The position numbers were made by a program, and so were the translations under genes. From Okapia johnstoni (lineage: Eukaryota > Chordata > Mammalia > Artiodactyla > Giraffidae), in NCBI GenBank assembly GCA_024291935.2, contig CM044320.1, positions 33,572,001-33,636,000 of the forward strand: 64,000 nucleotides of DNA. Reading direction: 5' to 3'. This document shows, piece after piece, positions 12,111-49,730 of this stretch. Under the pieces are notes generated by a model. The model was not told the origin of the DNA. It ran no database searches and saw only the letters and a program-made list of their open reading frames with translations. Position 1 is the first letter of the stretch; each line of letters opens with the position of its first letter.

Positions 12111-13289
12111 GATAGAGTGGACCCAAACAAGAAGGTTTTCCCCCAGGCTGTGGCTACTTTTATGTAGGGAATATATTGCATTATTTTAAAGTTTTAAAGT
12201 TTCCATGTCTTTGATTTATTGCTAACATTGAACATTTTTCATGTTTGTTAGCTACTTTTACTCATATATTTGTCAGTTGGTATTATCCATTTATTATTAG
12301 GGCTTTTATTGTCTCTTTACATCTTTAATGTTATAAAATTTGTGTTATGAACTTTGTATATATTGTAAGAAATTTATTTTGACATAGGTATAAAATATTT
12401 TTAACATAAAAGTTTAATATATACTGCTATTTTGCAGTTTCCCTTAAAAGTACTCTCTTTTAATCTTGTTTGATACGTATACATATATTCCATATTTTTC
12501 TGTAATTGTACCTAGGACTATTTTCCTTGTGATGATTTCGTATTATGACAGTCCTTTTCCTTTAAATGACCGGTTAGTCATCTTATTTTCTTGTAATGTT
12601 TTTGAAGTTTAATTTTTCCCTTTCCTTTTATTTCCTGTTCCTCCTCATCTTTTTCTTCCCCTTCCCTTTCTTTTTCCTTCCTTTCCTTTTTTTTCCCTTT
12701 AGCTCTATGTTCGCCCTTTTGTACCAATTGAAATTTGTTTTTCCCTTTGGAATGAAATGAACATCTGACTTGTTTTTTTCCCACAAATAGATAGCCAGTT
12801 GTCCCAACACATCAATTGACTAATTCTTCCCTTCCTTCCACAATCTATGATGAGATTTCGTCATCAGAAAGCCAACACTTTTTTTTTGGATCAAGGTTAT
12901 TCTAGGTATTTTATGGATGTTGTTCTCCTCCTCCTCTTTGCTACTTTTGTGAACAGGATTATTTTTCCATTTCTAAATGTCTATCTTTAAAATTAACCCT
13001 TTAAGGAGTAAATTTTAACCTTTAAGTTGAACTCTTTATTTAGAAAATAATTTGTCTTATTTTCACTGACCCATACTCTTACAGAAGCAAAAATCATAGA
13101 AAACTCATGTTGTTGGATATTAGAAGTGGACAGAAGCATGACTGACAAGGCCAGAGGAGGGCTAGTTCTTTGAATGCATTCGTTGTCTTTGTTCATCTTA
13201 CTCCTCCATGTCTCAATTCAGAGCCCCAGCTTAAATCTGGGAGCCCCACATCTCCAGATCACTGTCATGCCTCACTCTCTCTCTCACTG

Positions 13290-13740
13290 TCCAAGAACTT
13301 CTCTTGTGTAACTTTAAGATGTACAGTGTAATGATTTGATATATGTATTACATTCTGAAGTGATTATCATAACAGTTAACATCCATCACCTCATATAATT
13401 AAAATTTTTTGTGTGTCTAGTGAGAACTTTTAAAATCTACTCTTAGCAGCTTTCAAATATACAGTACTTTCAGATACTTTCAACTTTCAAATAGCAGTAT
13501 AATATTGTTAACTTAGTCTCCATGCTGTGCATTATATATCTCCAGGACTTACCCATCTTGAAACTAGAAGTTTGTATGAGAAGTCAGCCAGAGAAAGACA
13601 AATACCATATGAAATTGCTTATATGTGGAATCTTTTTAAAAAAATGATATAAATGAACTTATTGACAAAACAGTCTATTTACAAAACAAACAGGCTTAGA
13701 GAATGTTCTTATGGTTACCAATTAATAGAACTTATTTTAA
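13290..13740 (+). repeat. Old L1 3' UTR fragment
   Basis: Contains TTTGATATATGTATTACATT, CATCCATCACCTCATATAAT, TGCTGTGCATTATATATCTC and then GAGAAAGACAAATACCATAT, blocks I recognise from L1 3' UTRs. Confidence 0.65.
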
Positions 13741-14929
13741 AAAAATTGGGGGGCTACCTCTACTCTCTAAGCTTGTTTTCTTCTCCATTCTGGTGCTAAA
13801 TTATCAGTATTTGAAGTTGTTTGGCATTTCAAATGAGGTAGTTTATTTTTTTAAGTTAATTGTGACTTGGTAGATTCAGGTAAGCATCTGTCTTTCGCAG
13901 GCAAGATCTAATGCATTACCAGACAGAGCTATAGCAATAGAAAAATTGAATTATGTAACTATATTTAAGAATGGTTGGCTTCTTTCTGAATACTTTTGAG
14001 AAAAATGGGTTACTACGTTACCTAAACATTAAGATCTGTAAACAGTCCAGGCTTTAGGTAAAATTACCACTACTTTGGCAAATTTAATTTAGTTTAATTA
14101 TTTAATTTAGCTTCTTTGATTACATTTGCTTCAAAAAACACTTTCCCTTCTCATTTCAAGTTAAAAGAAAAAAACTATGTACAGAGGGAGTTTGGATTAA
14201 CATTCTTAAGTAGTCTGCTGTTAACAGCGTTACTATAGCCAAATAAGCTTTGGGGAGCTCAACCTTTGAATTGTATTTTGGTCACCAGGAAAAGTGCCTT
14301 TTTATAAACAATTTTAAAAATAAAAATGCTAATGTTGACTTTAGCACCACTGCACCAGTACCACCAGGCTTATGACACACAGAAAGCAAGGACAGCTGTC
14401 TATAAATTCGCTCTTCTGTTCCCTCTCCACAGATGGATAGCATCACATTAATTAAAAGCAAAAGCTCTTGACACTAAACAGAGTAAATAGATTTGAAGTA
14501 GAGTGGATGTCTGTTGCCTCATGAGAGTGACTCCATTTTGAGAGAGGAATGAGTAGTTCTTTGAAACACTTTCTCCTGTCATAGTCACATTCCCTGATCA
14601 TCACTAACATCTAGTAAGACTTCTACCAAAAGTTTTTTTTTTTCCCTTCAAGTCTTTCTGTTTAGAAAACTGATAAGTACCTTTCTCTCACCACTAAAAG
14701 CACTCTAAACTTTCAAATCAAGTAGGTTTTAAGACTAGAAGACATAGAGAATATCCACTAGAGAATAAATTTACAAATTAACTTACTAGGATGGTTACTC
14801 AAGACAGAAGGAATGAGCAGGAGGATTGGGTAAAGAAGGGAAGAAAATTGATCATTTTTGTATATTTAATATGAGCCACATGTATTTAAAAGATTTTCTC
14901 ATTTATTATGGAGGTATCAAACACTTACA

Positions 14930-15150
14930 TGACGTTTCTCTTTGCTAGGCACTGTTCTAAGTCCTTTACAAATATTAACTTTTGTAATTCTTGTAGTCCT
15001 ACATTAACATGATAAGCATGTACTATATAAGTTGGCCATCATAATCTTTATTTTAGTAAACTGAAGCACAGAAAGTTTAAATAATTTGCCTGAAGTGATG
15101 TACCTAGTAAGTGTCTGGGCCAAAATTCAGACCTAGCAATGTGGGCCTTC
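14930..15150 (-). repeat. MIR SINE
   Basis: Reverse orientation: TAGGCACTGTTCTAAGTCCT at the left, and CCTGAAGTGATGTACCTAGT with AGTGTCTGGG toward the right. Confidence 0.7.
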
Positions 15151-15448
15151 ATCACTGGGCTTTGCCATCATTGGAGCTTCACATCAGTTCTATAAGGCGG
15201 GCCTGGTGTCTATCCATTTTAGAGCTGTGGATCCTGTGTCTGGTGAAATAACTCAGGATCAGCCTTGAACTTATTTTCTTTCTCCACCAAGTTAGCATTT
15301 CTTATGTACTTCCTGTTCTTATTAATGATATCAAGATTTACCCAGTCATCCAAATCTGAAATTGAATTATAGATTTCATTATTTTCAGCTGAGTATCTGA
15401 GCCCTTCTTTAATCTCTTCTGCTACTGTGTGAAATTGGACCCTCATTC

Positions 15449-15722
15449 TGCTGCTACTAAGTCGCTTCAGTCGTGTCCGACTCTGTGGGACCCCATAGAT
15501 GGCAGCCCACCAGGCTCCCCCGTCCCTGGGATTCTCCAGGCAAGAATACTGGAGTGGGTTGCCATTTCCTTCTCCAATGCATGAAAGTGAAAAGTGAAAG
15601 TGAAGTCACTCAGTCATGTCCGACTCAGCGACCCCATGAACTGCAGCCTACTGGGCTCCTCTGTCCATGGGATTTTCCAGGCAAGAGTACTGGAGTGGGT
15701 TGCCATTGCCTTCTCTTCTCTT
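15449..15722 (-). mobile_element. Bov-A2 dimeric SINE
   Basis: Two head-to-tail Bov-A monomers in reverse orientation. The same blocks (TCGTGTCCGACTCTG or TCATGTCCGACTCAG; GGCAAGAATACTGGAGTGGG) recur after a GAAAGTGAAAAGTGAAAGTG linker. A short flanking duplication, ATTCTGC, is possible at 15445-15451 and 15723-15729. Confidence 0.9.
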
Positions 15723-16529
15723 ATTCTGCCCTAAACCAAGGATTGTAATCTCAGATGCTTACTGGAAGCAGGCAGGTAGGTAGTACAAGGAGTGAAGGAG
15801 GCTGGGCCTGAGGAAGGAAGTTGGTGAACTCTGGCAGGAACTAGGGTTTTCAGGGACCCACCCACTGCTTCTGTCTTTGCCATCCATTTGCAGGCAGGAC
15901 TGTGGGCTCGAAATTGACAGATTGGATTTTTTGAGAGGAGCCAGAAATCTGTATTTTTATGTGAAATCTTCTGATTTCTGAACCATAGTACGAGTCACAC
16001 AAAATATGGTTGCAGGCCCTCGGTTTTGTTACCCCTGACCGTTTATTATTGAGTCCTCCAGGCTGATTTATACTCCTCCAGTCTAGTCTACTCAGCCTTC
16101 TTGCAGCCTCCCTATGCTAGCATAATCTATCTGAAGACCCAATCAGATGGAATTGTAGGGGAGGTTAGCAGGGTCAAAAGCATTGAAACATGTAACATTT
16201 TTGGAAGAGTTCTTGGTACTTGGGTAAGTGCCCAGTAAATGTTCTTTATTGCTCTTCATTTAATTAAAGGCCTTAGACAACTCCCATTTATACTCAGGAT
16301 AATTTTTTAACATGGCCAGAAAAGTATTTTATGATTCCTGACTGACTTTGCACCTTCATCTTTGGCTGTTTCACCAAATGTACTCAAGCCCTTCTCTACA
16401 CTTGAGTGTATCAGTTGATTTCTAGCCCTTTCAGCCTCTTCCCCTTCTGCCCTGGCCATCTGACTTGTGGACTCTTTGATCATCACCAACAAGAGTCAAG
16501 TGAGGCATCTCCTCCTCTCTTAAACCTCA

Positions 16530-16690
16530 GTCTGTACTTTTCCTTGAGTTTCCCTTGTGTTACCCTAAGACTGTGAACTCCCTAAGAGCAGGGACTGTGT
16601 TTTATCAGTCTTCGCATTCTCAATGCTTTGTGCAGTGCTGGCACATAGTGTGTATCTGCAGAAATGTTGGTTGAAAATAATGTGACTATA
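16530..16690 (+). repeat. L2-like LINE 3' end
   Basis: Contains AGAGCAGGGACTGTGTTTTA, GTGCAGTGCTGGCACATAGT and TGTTGGTTGAA, in the order of the L2 3' terminus. Confidence 0.65.
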
Positions 16691-18222
16691 AAAGTTAGTA
16701 TTGGCCCTTGAACTCTCACCTGACGGTGAATTTCTTGTTCTTCAGATGGTACCTCAGAGAGGAAAGAAGCTGTGGCTGCTCTGTTATCGTTAGGGACCCA
16801 GAGGGCAGTGTCCAGCCTGAGGACCTGTTGGGATTCTAGGTTGCAACTATGTTGAATCTAGGAAAATGTTTATTCTCCAAGGCATTAATGATGCTCTGTC
16901 CTCTGAAGTGTAGTTTGTGAAAGTTAAGGTGAAGTCATTGGTTAAATTGTACTGGTCAGGTAAAGCAGCTCTGTTTTTCTATTTTAGAGGTGTGATGGTA
17001 AATGCTTGGAGATACTACATCTATTTATAGATGGCCCCAGTGCCAGATTTGTTATCTCCTTTCCCCAGGCTTGATAAACAAAAGAATGCTGGACTTCGAT
17101 TGGTAGCGTCTCCATTAAGAATAGGAGAGTCTGGAGAAAACACGTGAACAGGAAATTCAAGGGCACCTACTGTTGTTTTTATCAGTGTAGGAATTCTAGA
17201 CTTGCAAATTGTATCCTGTTCTTTTTCTGGTTGAAGAAAGGGCTTTAGTAAATAAAAGACAAAGAACAGTGTGAAATCCATTAGAGGAATACATTTGCAG
17301 TATAACAAGTGCCAGTTATCCAGATCATTCTTTGTAATAATTTGGTCCCTTCTGTTCTTAGTTTTGCTTAATTTTAATATTATAGAGCCTGTTTGTGTCT
17401 GGTTAGAGAGTAATAATTTTTGTTTTATTTTGTTTTTTAAGCCAATCTCTAAAAGATTATTTAATCCAGACTAAGAAAGGGAGTTTTGGGTTTTTCTGTA
17501 GTTGAATCTCTCAAATAGGATTTGTCTCTCTGAAGGTTAATATAACACCAAATGATACTGTAGTTTTTAATCCAAAGGAAATTGTTAGGTATGAGACATA
17601 TATAATTTAAAATCCGTTAATTTTGAGTTCAGTTACTCACCATCATTTATAGAATGCAGACTGTGTACTCAGCACTTTGCCAGGTGCTGTAATTTTGTTA
17701 CAGAGATGAACAGACATAGGTTTTGCTCTGATTAGGTTTTTAAACAAGACATACACTTGCATGTATGTATAATGTATAATTTGAATGGAAAAACCATGGT
17801 GATCATAGTTAAATTATATGGTGTTTAGAAGTTTCTTTTCATCACTCTATATCCCTTCTGGATTTTGGAGTTATAAGTTCATTTCATCTTTCTTTGGAAG
17901 AATCCTTCTCTTCTTTTTATGTTTACCCCTCTTTCATAAAGACTTCAGGTTCATAAATCTTTATCTAAAGCTGTCTCACATTTTTTTCTGCACTGCTAAT
18001 GCAAACACTTTCTGTGGTTTGGAGTTGTTTTTAGTACCCCAACTTCTTTATGTTTCACAGAAATTTCCCCCCCAAATTTTGCTCAGTAATATTTCTGCCC
18101 ACTCCTAGCTCCCTAGTTTTGCATCATCTGGGAAAGCCCTGTCAGCCATAGGGCTTAATATTGGCCATCTCTTCCTGCCACTTTGAATGGGCAGAGGTGT
18201 CCTGAGCAAGATAGTGGTCAAT

Positions 18223-18240
18223 CTTTTTTTTTTTTTTTTT
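18223..18240. repeat. Poly(T) run
   Basis: About 18 T in a row, with no recognisable element attached on either side. Confidence 0.8.
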
Positions 18241-18647
18241 AAGATTCCACTTTCTCTTTGTGCCATTAAACAGTTGAATTTTGAATAAACAATTCTCTGT
18301 TTTGATGCTGTGCTCACCAGCCTTCTTAAGTCTTTACATCTAACTTGCCTACAAAAACAGAGTGCATTTGCCAAAACATGCAAGTTATCTATTTCTTGTT
18401 CCTCAGTTTCTTATTGTGTAAATCTGTAAATTGGCATTATGTTTTGTTTATCAGTCTCTTTTGAACTTTGTGAGGATAAAGTAGCTTCCATAATCTGATT
18501 GCCCTGGAACACTGGCAGCTGAAGGCCAGACCCTGCTCCTTGGCAGACAGAGCAGAGCAGCCTGTTTTTCGAGGCCCTTTGGCAGCCTCTCAGCTGCCAC
18601 ACCCTGAATTCATCGTATATCCTTCTTTCTGACTTCTAAAAGCATTT

Positions 18648-18855
18648 GTATTGTTTAGTCACTAAGTAGTGTCCACCTCTTTGGGACCCCATGAACTGTA
18701 GCTCTGCCAGCCTCCTCTGTCCATGGGATTTCCCAGGCAAGAACATTGGAGTGGGTTGCCATTTCCTCCTCCAGGGGATCTTCCCAACCCAGGGATCAAA
18801 CCCGCATCTGCTGTATCTCCTGCATTGACAGGCAGATTCTTTACCTCCGAGCACC
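18648..18855 (-). mobile_element. Bov-tA SINE
   Basis: Reverse-oriented copy with CTTTGGGACCCCATGAACTG, GGCAAGAACATTGGAGTGGG and GAGCACCTGGGAG. Confidence 0.9.
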
Positions 18856-19587
18856 TGGGAGTATTACTGATGTGTTATTTCTTTGTGCTTTTTCAAGGGG
18901 CATTATAAAATGTTTTATTTATTAGTTTTTTTCACCATTCACTTTTTGAAAGGAAACTATAAACCTTGGATAACTATAGTTGAGTCTTGACCTTTTTTCC
19001 TCCTGCCAGTTGGCAAACCAATTTGAAAATTCTCTTGTCAGCTACAGATATTCTGGACAAATCAGAAAGCACTCTTAAAATTTCTAGATATTGCTCTTCA
19101 TTGGAGTTTCTAAGTCCCTCTCCCCCAAATATTAAAAAAAAAAAGTAACAGGCACTTTTTTTTTAAAACCAGTGTTTGAAAATAACTGTCTATAAACTTA
19201 AAATTTATATGCCTAAAGGGGGATCCCTTGAATACTGCTGCAATGTCTATCTACCCGCCTTTTTGAGGATTTAGGATACATATTATTCCATTAACAATGC
19301 AATGTAATGGGAAGTCATAAACTAAGAAACTTTGTATAATCTAGATTTCCTAAATTTATTTTACTTCTTCCACTTCCAGCCAACATTCCATCTCCCCCCC
19401 CTTCCTCACCAAATCCCCAAGTGCCAATTAGCAAACATAACTGGGGATGTTTACTCTGTACTGGCCCATCCCCTCTTTTCCTTTCTTTGACTTTTCTGCA
19501 TCTGATCCTGAAACATAGACCATGAACCCAGTTTTCTGAGATCTCCAAAGATAATGTGGCAGCATTGCCTTAGGTAGCATTCCAAGC

Positions 19588-19788
19588 TTCATCATCATGT
19601 TCAGTCATGTCCGACTCTTTTCGACCCTGTGGACTGCAGCCTGCCAGACTCCTCTGTCCATAGATTTTTCCAGGCAAGAATACTGGAGTGGGTTGCCATT
19701 TCCTCCTCCAGAGGATCTTCCCTACCCAGGGATCGAATCCACTTCTCCACGGAAGGTGGATTCTTTATCACTGAACCACCTGGGAAAC
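19588..19788 (-). mobile_element. Bov-tA SINE with target-site duplication
   Basis: Reverse-oriented copy flanked by CATTCCAAGC at 19578-19587 and 19789-19798. Confidence 0.95.
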
Positions 19789-20051
19789 CATTCCAAGCCT
19801 AGTGTTCAAAAATCACATGGCCAGGATAATTCTTGAGCTCATTTTATTATTGTTTCAAAAATAATGCTATTATTAAAGCACATTAAAAAATTAAACTAAA
19901 TGCCTAAAATAATGTCTTACATTTGTATAATTTCTATGTTGTATTATCTCAGATGGCCTTAGACTAGGCCTGTGAGCTCACTGAGCAAGTGCTGTAATTC
20001 CTGGGTCTGAGGGGAAAGTGACCTGAGCTCAGAGCATTGTGGTGATTTGAC

Positions 20052-20247
20052 TAGGACCCTGGTGGCTTGGATGGTAAAGTGTCTGCCTGCAGTGCAGCAG
20101 ACCTGGGTTCAGTCTCTGGGTTGGGAAGATGCCGTGGAGAAGGAAATGGCAACCCATTCCAGTACCCTTGCCTGGAAAATCCCATGGACAGAGGAGCGTG
20201 ATAGGCTACAGTCCATGGGGTCGCAAAGAGTCTGACACGACTCCCTT
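20052..20247 (+). mobile_element. Bov-tA SINE
   Basis: Head GACCCTGGTGGCTTGGATGG, middle GGCAACCCATTCCAGTACCC, end GAGTCTGACACGACT. Confidence 0.9.
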
Positions 20248-21685
20248 TCTCACTTTTATGTGATCATTTAGCAGCAGAACCTGGATTAGATCTCTGAATA
20301 TCTGACTCCAAGGTTGAGTAAGTTTCTTTTTCCACAGTTGCCACCCTTTATAGGCAAGTTTTGCTAATTTTTTCAACTCTCCTTTCACCCCATCCCCCAT
20401 GTGATAAGTGAACTCATTTCATTCAGTAATACCTACTCTGAGTCCAATACAGTGCTATCAAGGTGAACGCTCAAGAACGATTCAGGGAAAGTTCTTGCCC
20501 AGAAGTGCTCTGAGTTTAGTGGGATAGGCAGATGACGTGATCAGTGCTAGTACCTGGGGTATTTGTTACACATGGCAGAGAGCACACTTGAAATAATGCC
20601 ATTTGGTCTCTTCTGGTAAATTGATGTCTCTTCTGGCAGGGAACCTTAAAGAAGTCACCACAGTAAGGCTTTTGTCACACTGGGCTGTGAAGGATCAGCA
20701 GTAGCCCTGCAGATAGAGCGTAGGACAGAACTGGTTCAGGAATAGGTCATGCCAGGGCTTGGAGGCGTGAAAAGGCCAAGTGAGTGGTGAGGAAGGGCAG
20801 CAGACAAGGCCAGAAAGGCAGATTGGAGATAGGTGGGGTGGGACTCCAAAGATCACCAGCTGACTTTTCCAAGTTTCAGTTCCTTTTTTTACTGGGCTGT
20901 TGTGAAGAAGAAATGCAATCATGCTTGGGAGTGCCATGGTCTTAAAGCCTCAGGCAAAAAGGGGAAAATTAATGAATAAACTCTCATAAAGTTTCTGATA
21001 GATACAGTCTGTGTATGAGTTGTCCTTATTTATCTTGCTGAGCTGATTTGACTTGCTGTACATGCCATGAGAAATTTTAAACAAGTAAGGTGATCAGCTT
21101 CTTGTTATAAAAAGATTTAGAGTAGCCAGCAGAGAAACAAGTTTATGATGTTAAAATAATAAGTGCAATTTTAGACATAATGAGGTTCAAGCAGTGGATT
21201 GAGGTATAAACTCACTAAGACAACAGCGGAACTGGGGGTTTGCCATAATTGTTTACTTTCAACCTGTGCATGACTTGTTTCACATGAAGAACGAGATCCC
21301 TGGAGTGTAGTCCAGTTCAGGTCTATATCCAGGGTTCTGTGTCTTGATGTAGTTAGTTAAGGAGAGGTTGGTGTTGGGGGTAGGTGGCAGATTTGGGAGA
21401 ATACTTTTAGCTAATAATGCAACGTTGGGTAGTTACCCTGGCAATCTGGATCTTCTCTAGTATGGTCTGTTATGATCTCCCAGCTAGATAAGTGAAAGCC
21501 TCTTTAATGTATGGAGCCATTCTAGGTTTTTTGTTTGGGTTTTTTTGGGGGGGGCGGTGGGGTCTAGATGTGGACTATGGTGGGCACGTCTCTAGGGTCA
21601 GTGCCGACCTATAGCAGCCACCAGAGTTGAGTCTTAACATTCCTTATCTGGTCTAATTGTCTACCTTACCTTCTCCTTCTTGGTT

Positions 21686-21832
21686 TTTTATTGTTGTTGT
21701 TGTTTGTTGCTTTTTGGCCACGCCACACAGCATTTGGGATCTTAGTTCCCCAACCAGGGACCAAACCTGTGCCCCTTGCAGTGGAAACATGGAGTCTTAA
21801 CCACTGGAACTCCAGGGAGGTCCTCACATTAT
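21686..21832 (-). mobile_element. tRNA-derived cetartiodactyl SINE (CHR type)
   Basis: Contains GGCCACGCCACACAGCATTT, GATCTTAGTTCCCCAACCAG and CTTAACCACTGGAACTCCAG, the reverse complement of the element whose head reads TCCCTGGTGGTCCAGTGGTT. Confidence 0.8.
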
Positions 21833-22117
21833 CTTCTTTAAACCAGTACTTTGCTTGGCTGGCTCAATGGTTTTTGAAAGTTGGCACCTGAATGACTTTA
21901 AGTAAACAAACATTGTCCAGGAAAGATCACAGAACTTCCCTGTTGTCACCTGACTTGATTCATATGTTTTTGTTTCCTGCCTGGTTCCTACAGGCATTTG
22001 AGTTTCATCTGAAAATGAAATGCACCTACCAGTCTAGAGTAGTGTACTAGACTTTGTCCTAGCACTATTTGGAATGACTTAGGATTCAGGATGAAATAGG
22101 GCATTCATGGACTCCAT

Positions 22118-22232
22118 TCAGGGGGGCTTGTTTCTGGGGCATCCTTGGTTAAGCCTGTACTTCCACTGCAGGGGGCACAAGTCAGGGGATTAAGATCCCA
22201 CATGCTGGGCAACATGGCCAAAGGGGTTTGCT
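22118..22232 (+). mobile_element. Decayed tRNA-derived SINE (CHR type)
   Basis: TACTTCCACTGCAGGGGGCA and TTAAGATCCCACATGCTGG are recognisable. The head is degenerate. Confidence 0.65.
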
Positions 22233-22820
22233 TCTAAAAGTGTTTTTTCCCTAAAACATAGTACCCATAAGAATTGCTCTGACAGATGTTCATGTGCATA
22301 TTTGATGTAACACTCCTTGATTCATAGAATTTATATGGCAGAAACTACTTCTTGCTATTTAACTGAACTTCGTTAACTCTTTTGGAGATGTATGTTTATT
22401 GGGTCATAAGTATTAGCAAAATCTTGTGAATTTTATTTAGTAATCAGTAAGACAACCACAAAATTGATTGAACCTTTCTTGTTTTGAATGACTGGTGAAT
22501 ATGTGTGTGAATGTGTTCATGTTGTGTGTGGACTGCTACTGGTGCTTCCTTAGTGTGATTTACACCTGCCAGCACAGAATTCATTTCTGTTGCTTTGGGA
22601 ATGATGTATCTTTCTCTTTCTTTGCTATATTTACTAAATACTGTATTTCTTTATTATATTATGTTACTTATAATGTGAAAGACTCCTGTGTCTTAACTGT
22701 TAGGGTACAGTGTTGTTGCCTAGTAGAAATCAGACCATTTCTAGAGTTTGTTGAGAGATAGAAAGTTTTCTTTTCCTATGAAATAATTTGTGTCTCTTTG
22801 TCATTCTAGTTTCTGTTACT

Positions 22821-47969
<25,149 letters not shown>

Positions 47970-48206
47970 ACGAAGATCACGTTGGCTCACAACCAAGAGA
48001 ACTCAGGTAGCCGCATCACCAGGCTTGCTTGGCGTAGATAACAATACACTGAAATACTCCTGACGACGGTGGTGCTTCTGACTACAAGAGGAAATTCTAC
48101 AGGATTAGGATTTCGAAGACTACTACAGGAATTGGTTGGCAGTGCCAGCTGGCTTTTTTCTTTTTTTAATATTATTTTTGTTAACTTTATTATATGAAGG
48201 TACTGG

Positions 48207-48212
48207 AATAAA
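48207..48212 (+). promoter_or_regulatory. Proximal poly(A) signal AATAAA
   Basis: AATAAA about 240 bases after the STK38L stop codon. It would give a short 3' UTR isoform. Use is inferred, not shown. Confidence 0.5.
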
Positions 48213-48411
48213 AGAAATGTACATCCCTTTCTAACTGCACTGCCTACACGCGTATTAAGGTCCATTCCGCCTGTGTGTGCCGTGGCTTTGTACCGTAACA
48301 CCTCTAATCAATTCAGGAGAAACACATATCATTTAAAGCAACATAGGCTAACCTGTAGGTAACACTGCAGTATTGGCTGTTTTACTGCACATCTTATGGG
48401 TCTAGATAATC

Positions 48412-48417
48412 AATAAA
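48412..48417 (+). promoter_or_regulatory. Second poly(A) signal AATAAA
   Basis: AATAAA about 440 bases after the stop codon, a second candidate for a short STK38L transcript. Confidence 0.45.
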
Positions 48418-49633
48418 AGCCATCTTCCATAGCTGGTATTAGAACACTTGCCCTATTGGTTTGGACATCTATAGAATATATATGAAGACAATTTCTGTAA
48501 TGGTTTTAAGGCATTTTAAAAAGGAAATACACTGGGTTATTTAAAAACTAAAGTTTATCATCATGTTATTACACAAACTCCACAGTAGGGAGTAACAAGT
48601 TTTGAATAAGGAGGAAGTTGAACAGCTTCACTCAAGCACTCCACTAATATATTTACTTTGCATTCAGAAATACTGATGACCTTTATACATGTATTCTGTA
48701 TACTCATAGGGAGATGTACTGTATCATATAAAATGTAAAGTTGCTTTTCTTGTGACAAGAGGACTTCTTTTTTAATAAGAGGACATGGCATTATTTTAAT
48801 TTGATTATGGTGAGTTGAATTGAAGAAATGGCCATGAAGGCTGCTTGTAGAACTACTAGTGTATTTTTATTAAACTATTTTTTTAAACGTCAAACTTCTG
48901 ATCATGTAAATGAACTTGTAGAGAACAAAGAGCTATTTACTTTGGTTTTCTAGAAAGTTGTTACATATCATGGCTGGTTAACTTTTATTTGTTTTGATGA
49001 AAATTTTTCCTTTGATAGTACTTGTATTATTGTGCCATTATTTTCTTATACTCCAAATGTACCAAAGATCCTGAACAGAGTGGGTGTTCACAACTGTGGG
49101 GGATTTTACTGTCCTGCGGGAATGCTGTCTTCAGATGTTTGATGGAGGCTAGCTCATTCAAGGGCACTACTGTTCATGTTTAGCTCCATCACTATGGTTA
49201 CTGTAAATGGAATTAAGGAAGTAAATGCAGGCTAGGGGGCTTGTGATTAGAGGATGGGGGAGGTGATGTCAGCAGCAAATTCTTTGGGTATTCCCCCAAG
49301 AATAAGATAATCTTTTCTAGCTCAACATTTTCATTTTAAAATGACTCTTTGAGGTTTTGGCTTCATCAGTAGTAGTGGAGGAGTATTAATTTATCAAAGA
49401 ATGGCCTAATGTTTGTCTTAACTGTTAACTAGTAGAATTTCTTTTTTAGATACAACAGTTATCACTGTTACGAATGATCTGTGATCAGAATCTAAAATGA
49501 TAATTTATTTGTATAGATGTTCTTCTAGTGGGGAAGAATTGCATAGGACCGTTATGCAGATCTATGAAAGCTTTTATAAATGTTCCTGCTTGCTAGGGAG
49601 CTCCATGGTGTTTCAATAAGGCCATTCTGTGCT

Positions 49634-49730
49634 TTTTTTCTTCCTGTCCTGTTCTCCCCTTCCCTTTCTTCCCTTTCCTTCCTTTCCCTCCCCCCACTTT
49701 CCTTCCTTCCTCCCTCCCTTTTCCCTCCTA
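49634..49730 (+). repeat. Pyrimidine-rich (CCTT) tract in the 3' UTR
   Basis: About 95 bases of nearly pure C and T on the + strand, with CTTCC, CCTTT and CCTCC units. It is a low-complexity tract inside the transcribed 3' UTR and a possible binding site for pyrimidine-tract RNA-binding proteins (inference). Confidence 0.8.

Larger units (their letters stand above)
1..22809 (+). other. STK38L: STK38L intron 1, left part (inferred)
   Basis: No exon, CpG island or RNA gene was recognised here. STK38L normally has a non-coding first exon, and the first coding exon is preceded by a splice acceptor, so this stretch is read as intron. It holds the repeats listed separately. The larger stretches where I see nothing identifiable are 1-1018, 3750-5860, 7142-7776, 12200-13280, 13745-14925, 15730-16520, 16700-18640, 18860-19570 and 20260-21680. 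Confidence 0.7.

Noticed and set aside
22788..22820. In-frame upstream ATG extending the STK38L N-terminus (MCLFVILVSVT)
   Set aside because: It lies before the splice acceptor at 22808-22809, so it is intronic. The family starts at MAMTAG.
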